Below are positions 7,901 through 11,951 of a stretch of 11,951 nucleotides of DNA, piece after piece. Made by a program: the position numbers and the translations under genes. Origin of the DNA: an uncultured Bacteroidia bacterium (lineage in GTDB: Bacteria > Bacteroidota > Bacteroidia > Bacteroidales > UBA932). The DNA lies in assembly GCA_902797895.1 (NCBI GenBank), contig CADBUS010000185.1, positions 1 through 11,951 on the forward strand, read 5' to 3'. The notes beneath the pieces are model-generated. The model saw only the letters and a list, made by a program, of their open reading frames with translations, made no database searches and was not told the DNA's origin. Every line of letters begins with the position of its first letter. Within the stretch, counting starts at the first letter, position 1.

Positions 7901-8585
7901 GCTGAAAAAGGAGAGAGAGATGGTGGGAATGTATATCTCATCGCATCCGTTGGATACATTCCGCTTTGAGCTTGAGAATTTCTGCAACATAACAGCACAG
8001 GAGCTTGAGAGTGCGCTTAAAGATTCAGAAAGAGCGCAAAGCCTTGAGGGAAAGGTTTTTCTTTTAGGAGGGTTGGTTACATCGGCAAAAGAGAGAGTTA
8101 GTAAAAACGGCCGCAGATTCGGGAGCTTTACCCTTGAGGGCTTTAACTCCTCTATGGAATTTACCCTCTTTGGCAAGCTCTACGAGCAATTTATGAACTA
8201 CATAAAAGATGGCAACGCAATAGTGCTCAAAATAGAGATAGTCAAGAGGTACAAAGAGAATACAATGGATCCCCTTATCAAAAATATACGATACCTATCA
8301 AACATAAAGGAGGAGGGGCTTACATCTTTGGAGATTGCTCTGCGTACAGATATGCTAACCAAAGAGTTAAGAGAGGATTTGGTTAAGCTCATAGAGAGCT
8401 ACAAGAGTTCCAGAAATTCAAAAGAGGGTAGTACTGCGCTTAAAATAAGAGTAATAGAGCCGGTTAAGGGCTTTGTGTTGGAGTACAAAACCGCCAAAAA
8501 GATAAGCGTAGATAACCTGCTGCTTACCGAACTCTCAAAGATGGGTATTCCTTACAGAGGCAAATTCAACACAACAATAATCTGA
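4950..8585 (+). CDS. dnaE: DNA polymerase III subunit alpha
   Basis: This 1211-residue catalytic subunit of the replicative polymerase begins with a PHP domain (about 1-230). Its metal-binding pattern looks complete: HLHLHSHYSILDG (7-19), TDHG (41-44), GCEVY (72-76), YHLILL (95-100) and NDCHF (223-227). The C-family palm follows, with GPGRGSAAGS (373-382), PDIDIDF (414-420, catalytic Asp) and KMDFLGL (594-600, third Asp). Other conserved blocks are ALYRPGP and AFNKSHS. A lysine/glutamate-rich insert lies near 483-505. SVESLFGE (953-960) resembles the internal beta-clamp-binding motif. An OB fold follows (about 1030-1120). It is slightly longer than the 1160-residue E. coli protein and is DnaE, not PolC, since no internal exonuclease is present. 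It starts 13 bases after the gpmI stop, so translation is probably coupled. Confidence 0.97.
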   Translation: MSIPFVHLHLHSHYSILDGLGKVEEYVAKAIELQMPALALTDHGVMYGVKDFLNAVATAEKKSGKSLKPIVGCEVYIAPEGRRVKNSNAERKSGYHLILLAKNLEGYYNLVKIVSTGYTEGFYSKPRIDREILERYHKNLICCSACLAGEVPQAIKRGNIEQAREIALWYKNLFGEDYYFEIQNHPTDIPIEKVQEVFAEQQRVNPVLFQLGQELGIKCVATNDCHFVNKEDATTHDVLLCVNTATLITEENRIRYTGQEYMKSGEEMAALNPGHPEILANTLEIAEKVERFDIETDHILPIFHLPEGFTDSNDYLRHLVYEGAKLRYKEVLPTIESRIDFELETIRRMGFPDYFLIVQDFISYARSVDIWVGPGRGSAAGSVVAYCLGITNIDPIKYSLLFERFLNPDRVSMPDIDIDFEEERRNEVYEYVEKKYGKDHVSHVVTFGTMATKQSIKDAARVEGVDIPTANRLAGMVPAEATFTKEKKVTGEDGKVTVETKEYKVDFSSCLKFVPDFKKEYDSTDIKINETMHYAQKLEGTIRQTGVHACAVIIGRDNLMEHIPISTIKGDDGEYSVWVSQYEGSHIESVGMLKMDFLGLTTLSILKESVRNIERHRGITIDLEKIPLDDKKTFKLFSRGDTVATFQFESPGMQKHLRELRPSRFEDLIAMNALYRPGPMQYIPKFIARKNGKEPISYELPEMEEILSDTYGVTVYQEQVMLLSQKLAKFTKGEADGLRKAMGKKKIKEMLTMETKFLGNGIELGFKREVLQKIWNDWKEFAKYAFNKSHSTCYAWLGYQTAYLKAHYPAEFMAANLTKCAENAARIKILMDECRRMGISVKGPDVNVGGVTATVTGEKEIRFGLAAIKGLGTSIANDIVANAPYKDIFDFVERASTKSMNRKALESLIYAGAFDTSFPDIRRDQYTLPNGKGGVFLDSLIDYMQRVNSMDRSVESLFGEQDEGVKFKTPEVPAAPPQMNSLEVLKKEREMVGMYISSHPLDTFRFELENFCNITAQELESALKDSERAQSLEGKVFLLGGLVTSAKERVSKNGRRFGSFTLEGFNSSMEFTLFGKLYEQFMNYIKDGNAIVLKIEIVKRYKENTMDPLIKNIRYLSNIKEEGLTSLEIALRTDMLTKELREDLVKLIESYKSSRNSKEGSTALKIRVIEPVKGFVLEYKTAKKISVDNLLLTELSKMGIPYRGKFNTTII

Positions 8586-8586
8586 G

Positions 8587-9630
8587 CTACCAACCCTGTG
8601 CTGTAATTTGATGAGCTCCACCATCGGGAGAGATAAGAGTACACTCTCCTGCAGTAGCTGTAGTATGGCCAATTATCTCAAGATGTGGGAGTTCTTTGCG
8701 GATAATCTCGTGCTTGTCTATCGGGATGACATATAGCATACGATACTCCTCTCCGCCATTCATTATGGCGGTTATAATATCCAGATTTATCTCCTCTGCC
8801 ATAGCGCGGGCCTGCGGCGATACCGGAATTTTATCCAAAAAGATATTTACTCCGCAGCCCCTCTCTTTTGCAAGTTGCTTCACGCTCTCTGCCAAACCCT
8901 TGGTAATGAAATATCCGGCAGAGGGCCAAACACCGGCCTCTTTGAATTTGGAGAGAATTTGCGGCTCTATCTGCGGATTGAGATAATTGCCAAGCAGATA
9001 TTTGTATTTACTCAGGTCGGGCTGTTTATAGCTGCTCTTTCCTGCAACTGCGGAGCCCTCAAAAGCAACTCGCTCTCTCTCAAGAACATAAAAGCCCATA
9101 CAGGCAGAGCCGAGATTGCCATTTATGCAAATGAGAGAGTTCTCTGCTACCTTTTTTTGCTCGGCTACTTTTACCCTTTTTGCGCTTTTTGCAGCCTCTC
9201 TCTTGCCGGTTGCGCTGCAACTGATTACAAGGCCATTCATAGATGGTAGCATATCTAAGGTAACATTTGTTACTCCGTGCTCTTTGGCTGCGCTCTCCAT
9301 TCCTGCCCAAAGCTGCTCCATCTGCTCCATACTGAACTTTGAGGAGAGCCCGACGGTAAAATCCAAAGTAAACGGTTTGTAGCAATTGGCATACAGGTAA
9401 CCCATTGCGTGCAGAGCGGCTTTGTAGCCTAAATACTTGATAGGAAAGTAGATGAGAGAAAAATCTATCCCCTCCAACATCATTTTGTTGGTAGTAAGCA
9501 GCTCCCCGTCCAAAAGCGGCGTGATGGGGGAGTTTTTGTAAGGCGATTTTTCAAATAATCTATCCAAAGCGGCAATTTTACCAAATTCCTTAATCTGTGT
9601 GGATGTGGCAGCTTTTTTCTTACTCTCCAT
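8587..9630 (-). CDS. ThiL/AIR-synthase-fold protein, probable inactive thiamine-monophosphate kinase homologue
   Basis: This is a 347-residue protein. ThiL phosphorylates thiamine monophosphate to the diphosphate with ATP and Mg2+. The framework matches Bacteroidales ThiL through IKEFGKIAALDRL, LEGIDFSLIYFPIKYLGYKAAL, ICINGNLGSACMGFYVLERE, NGGEEYRMLYVIP and the AQGW C-terminus. The catalytic signatures are degraded. The GDDAAV loop is replaced by SPITPLLDGE, TTDLL reads TTNKM (46-50), and the NFSDIYA Asp is Tyr (AMGYLYA, 75-81). GGDTT reads TLDML (124-128), and DISDGL reads FITKGL (241-246). An Ala/Lys-rich stretch lies at 143-164. The frame is intact, arguing against a dead pseudogene. It may be a pseudoenzyme or have changed substrate. 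ATG 9630 is chosen over TTG 9642. It converges on dnaE with one base between the stop codons. Confidence 0.8.
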   Translation of the reverse strand: MESKKKAATSTQIKEFGKIAALDRLFEKSPYKNSPITPLLDGELLTTNKMMLEGIDFSLIYFPIKYLGYKAALHAMGYLYANCYKPFTLDFTVGLSSKFSMEQMEQLWAGMESAAKEHGVTNVTLDMLPSMNGLVISCSATGKREAAKSAKRVKVAEQKKVAENSLICINGNLGSACMGFYVLERERVAFEGSAVAGKSSYKQPDLSKYKYLLGNYLNPQIEPQILSKFKEAGVWPSAGYFITKGLAESVKQLAKERGCGVNIFLDKIPVSPQARAMAEEINLDIITAIMNGGEEYRMLYVIPIDKHEIIRKELPHLEIIGHTTATAGECTLISPDGGAHQITAQGW

Positions 9631-9661
9631 ATAGGTATTCAAATAGTTTGGTTATTAGGTG

Positions 9662-9669
9662 CAAAAATA
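9662..9669 (-). promoter_or_regulatory. Predicted -7 promoter box for the ThiL-like gene
   Basis: Read on the minus strand, the bases are TATTTTTG, an exact match to TAnnTTTG. It lies about 32 bases before the chosen ATG, placing the transcript start near 9655. I find no convincing TTTG -33 box 19-21 bases upstream, so the call rests on the -7 box and position. Confidence 0.5.
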
Positions 9670-9691
9670 GCAAATAGATGATTGTTTTTGC

Positions 9692-9699
9692 TACCTTTG
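9692..9699 (+). promoter_or_regulatory. Predicted -7 promoter box for the suf operon
   Basis: TACCTTTG matches TAnnTTTG exactly and sits 33 bases before the sufB ATG, which predicts a start near 9706 and a short leader. No clear TTTG -33 box lies at the right spacing. This may mean a weak or activator-dependent promoter, which would fit an operon responding to iron or oxidative stress, but that is inference. Confidence 0.6.
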
Positions 9700-9731
9700 C
9701 AACCTTAATAACAGAGTAAAGAGAGTTTGCA

Positions 9732-11165
9732 ATGGGTAGCCAGAAAGAGCTGATAGGGGAGATTACCTCGCAGGAGTATAAAGAGGGGTTTGTTACAGAT
9801 GTGGAGCAGGAGTTTATTCCAAAGGGGCTTAACGAGGATATTGTACGCCTTATCTCTAAAAAGAAAGAGGAGCCGGAGTGGCTTTTGGAGTTCCGTCTGA
9901 AGGCATTCAGAAGATGGCAGCAGATGGAGGAGCCAAAGTGGGGGCATCTTACCTTGCCAAAGATAAATTATCAGGATATCATCTACTTTGCGGCACCTAA
10001 AAAACAGACTGCCAAAGAGTTAGATCCGGAGCTTGAAGCCACGTTTGAGAAGCTCGGCATTCCACTTAAAGAACGCAATGTGCTTGGCGGAGTGGCGGTA
10101 GATGCCGTTTTTGACTCAGTTTCTGTAAAAACTACATTCAGAGAGACTTTGGCCGAAAAGGGGATTATTTTTTGCTCCTTTTCCGAGGCGGTGAGGGATT
10201 ATCCCGATTTGGTTAAGAAATATTTGGCCAGCGTGGTGCCGATAGGGGACAACTACTTTGCTGCCCTCAACTCTGCTGTTTTTAGCGACGGCTCATTCTG
10301 CTACATACCTAAAAATACCCGATGCCCTATGGAGCTCTCCAGCTACTTTAGGATAAATGCCTCAGGTACAGGGCAGTTTGAGCGTACACTTATAGTTGCG
10401 GATGAGGGCTCATACGTGAGCTATTTAGAGGGTTGCACCGCTCCAAAGAGAGATGAGGCGCAGCTCCACGCAGCTGTGGTTGAAATAGTTGTAAAGCAAG
10501 ATGCTGAGGTGAAGTACTCCACCGTACAGAATTGGTATCCGGGCAACAAGAACGGCGAGGGTGGGATTCTCAATTTGGTTACCAAAAGAGGAATATGCGA
10601 GGGGAGCAACTCCCGCCTGTTTTGGGCGCAGGTGGAGACCGGCTCCTCTATAACTTGGAAATATCCGAGTACAATACTCAAAGGAGATAATTCGCAATCA
10701 GAGTTTTACAGCGTGGCAGTAACCAACAACTACCAGCAGGCCGATACCGGAACCAAGATGATTCATCTTGGCCGCAATACTCGCAGCAGAATAGTAAGTA
10801 AGGGAATATCTGCCGGCAACAGCCAGAACAGCTATCGCGGTATGGTAAAGGTTGGGCCTAATGCGGCAGGTGCAAGAAACCACTCGCAGTGCGATAGTCT
10901 CCTGCTTGGCAGCCGTTGCGGAGCCCATACATTTCCTCACGTGGAGAGCGCCAACTCCACAGCAATAATTGAGCACGAGGCCACAACATCCAAGATAGGA
11001 GAAGAGCAACTCTTTTACTGTCTGCAACGCGGTATAACTCCGGAAGATGCTGTAGGGCTGATAGTTAATGGCTATGCTCGCGATGTTTTGAATAAGCTCC
11101 CTATGGAGTTTGCAGTGGAGGCGCAGAAACTTTTGCAGGTATCGCTTGAGGGGAGCATAGGATAG
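9732..11165 (+). CDS. sufB: Fe-S cluster assembly scaffold protein SufB
   Basis: This 477-residue cytoplasmic protein is the scaffold of the SUF system. With SufC (ATPase) and SufD it forms the complex on which sulfur and iron are built into clusters. The sequence is canonical through its length. Examples are WLLEFRLKAFRRW (50-62), RNVLGGVAVDAVFDS, GTGQFERTLIVADEGSYVSYLEGCTAP, the beta-helix region VKYSTVQNWYPG and the C-terminal block ARNHSQCDSLLLGS. By alignment from memory, C387 corresponds to E. coli Cys405 (sulfur acceptor). H415 and E416 in IIEHEATTSKIGEEQLFY correspond to the His433/Glu434 pair. Length distinguishes it from the shorter SufD. ATG 9732 has a weak AAAGAGAG six bases upstream. 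It opens an operon that continues through pnuC into sufC. Confidence 0.97.
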   Translation: MGSQKELIGEITSQEYKEGFVTDVEQEFIPKGLNEDIVRLISKKKEEPEWLLEFRLKAFRRWQQMEEPKWGHLTLPKINYQDIIYFAAPKKQTAKELDPELEATFEKLGIPLKERNVLGGVAVDAVFDSVSVKTTFRETLAEKGIIFCSFSEAVRDYPDLVKKYLASVVPIGDNYFAALNSAVFSDGSFCYIPKNTRCPMELSSYFRINASGTGQFERTLIVADEGSYVSYLEGCTAPKRDEAQLHAAVVEIVVKQDAEVKYSTVQNWYPGNKNGEGGILNLVTKRGICEGSNSRLFWAQVETGSSITWKYPSTILKGDNSQSEFYSVAVTNNYQQADTGTKMIHLGRNTRSRIVSKGISAGNSQNSYRGMVKVGPNAAGARNHSQCDSLLLGSRCGAHTFPHVESANSTAIIEHEATTSKIGEEQLFYCLQRGITPEDAVGLIVNGYARDVLNKLPMEFAVEAQKLLQVSLEGSIG

Positions 11166-11198
11166 AAGATTTGAAGAAAAAAGATATAAGAAGGAGAA

Positions 11199-11891
11199 AT
11201 GGGAACATTTTTAATGGAATTTAACAATGCGTTTTTTAACCTGTTCAGCATAAAGAATACGGTTTTTGAGTTTATGGGGCAGAGCGTGAGCTCTTTGGAG
11301 ATAATCTCCACAATAACAGGGCTTTTATGTGTCTTTTTGGCCGTTAAGGGAAAGGTGGCAAACTTTTGGGTAGGCTATCTTTACAACATATTTCTCTTTC
11401 TGCTCTTTTTGCAGGCAAGAGTATATTCAAGTATGTTGCTCCAACCAATATCGTTGGCCATAAATTTCTTTGGTCACTACCGATGGACCCATCCTAAGGA
11501 GAATGAAAAGGATAAGAATCAGCAGCTTAAAATAACAATCTTTAACAATGGGCAACGCGCTGTGGTTATGGCGATTGTGATAATATTTACCTTTATATGG
11601 GGCTATTTCCTATCGCGAGTAGATGTGTGGTTCCCTAAACTTGTGCCGGCACCGGCAAAACTCCCTTGGCTCGATGCCTTTATTGTGGGTATGGTACTAA
11701 TGGCGCAGTACCTCTCTGCCCAAAAGAAATTAGATTGCTGGTTCTGTTGGATGATAGCCAATGTGCTCAATATGGTACTCTGCTTTAAGGCGGGGCTCGG
11801 AATAATGCCGCTGGTTTATGCAGCATACCTTGTGCTTGCGGTTGGCGGCTTTATTATGTGGCTGAATATGTATAAGAAACAGGATAAATAA
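11199..11891 (+). CDS. pnuC: PnuC-family vitamin transporter (nicotinamide riboside type, substrate uncertain)
   Basis: This 230-residue inner-membrane protein has about seven predicted hydrophobic helices (roughly 33-49, 54-72, 75-93, 119-138, 156-173, 178-194, 202-222). PnuC proteins are facilitators that take up nicotinamide riboside or, in relatives, thiamine or riboflavin, with trapping by a cytoplasmic kinase. Family traits are NFWVGYLYNIFLFLLFLQ...LLQPISLAINFFGHYRW (55-96), LDAFIVGMVLMAQYLSAQKKLDCWFCW (158-184, with a WxxW motif at 181-184 and Asn 188/191) and the closing LGIMPLVYAAYLVLAVGGFIMW. ATG 11199 follows AAGGAG at only two bases; ATG 11214 (MEFNNAF) is an alternative. It starts 33 bases after sufB and ends just before sufC, so it is probably co-transcribed. 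No riboswitch fits in the 33-base gap. The symbol is by family; substrate is not proven. Confidence 0.88.
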   Translation: MGTFLMEFNNAFFNLFSIKNTVFEFMGQSVSSLEIISTITGLLCVFLAVKGKVANFWVGYLYNIFLFLLFLQARVYSSMLLQPISLAINFFGHYRWTHPKENEKDKNQQLKITIFNNGQRAVVMAIVIIFTFIWGYFLSRVDVWFPKLVPAPAKLPWLDAFIVGMVLMAQYLSAQKKLDCWFCWMIANVLNMVLCFKAGLGIMPLVYAAYLVLAVGGFIMWLNMYKKQDK

Positions 11892-11898
11892 TAGCGTT

Positions 11899-11951
11899 AT
11901 GGGTATTTTGTTGGAAATAAAGGACTTGCACGCCAAAATAGGAGAAAAGGA
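11899..11951 (+). CDS. sufC: Fe-S assembly ATPase SufC, N-terminus only (cut by window end)
   Basis: Only 17 complete codons are visible: MGILLEIKDLHAKIGEK. SufC is the ABC-type ATPase that drives the SufBCD scaffold, and its N-terminus typically reads MLxIKDLHAxIxxKxIL, which fits well. The ATG is seven bases after the pnuC stop, and sufC normally follows sufB in this phylum. The Walker motifs lie outside the window, so the call rests on this short match and on context. Confidence 0.8.
   Translation, partial: MGILLEIKDLHAKIGEK

Noticed and set aside
9631..9642. TTG 9642 as the start of the ThiL-like protein
   Set aside because: ATG 9630 is only four codons downstream and is the stronger start codon. 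The extra MNTY adds nothing conserved.
11166..11198. Riboswitch (TPP or NAD-related) ahead of pnuC
   Set aside because: Only 33 purine-rich bases separate sufB and pnuC, too short for a known TPP or NAD riboswitch, and no conserved core is visible.

Overview
The window is a dense housekeeping segment of a Bacteroidota chromosome, most likely of the order Bacteroidales. The evidence is a SecF domain of the type fused into SecDF in this phylum, three good matches to the Bacteroidota -7 promoter box TAnnTTTG, and protein sequences (RNase R, GpmI, DnaE, a ThiL-like protein, SufB, PnuC) that read like Bacteroidales versions. I cannot name genus or species. No rRNA, tRNA, CRISPR array, transposase or phage gene is visible.

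Layout. (1) Positions 1-915 hold the 3' end of secDF. (2) Positions 916-1207 are a 292-base non-coding gap. It holds one copy of a short dispersed repeat, an inverted-repeat region with competing pairings, a strong 17-bp-stem terminator, and a promoter whose -33 box lies inside the terminator stem. (3) Positions 1208-8585 hold three co-directional genes: rnr (RNase R), gpmI (cofactor-independent phosphoglycerate mutase) and dnaE (Pol III alpha). They probably form one transcription unit. A second copy of the repeat lies between rnr and gpmI. (4) Positions 8587-9630, minus strand, hold a ThiL-like protein convergent with dnaE and one base from it. It keeps the ThiL framework but has lost most of the Asp residues expected to bind Mg2+ and ATP. 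(5) Positions 9643-9731 are a divergent intergenic region with a promoter-like -7 box on each strand. (6) From 9732 to the end lies a suf iron-sulfur operon, sufB then the start of sufC, with a PnuC-family vitamin transporter gene between them.

The genes cover protein export (SecDF), RNA turnover (RNase R), lower glycolysis (GpmI), chromosome replication (DnaE), Fe-S cluster assembly (SufB, SufC) and precursor uptake (PnuC). I see no dedicated novel operon such as a defence or biosynthetic island. The points most worth a second look are the ThiL-like probable pseudoenzyme, the PnuC gene inside the suf operon, and the repeat that supplies an in-frame ATG just upstream of gpmI.
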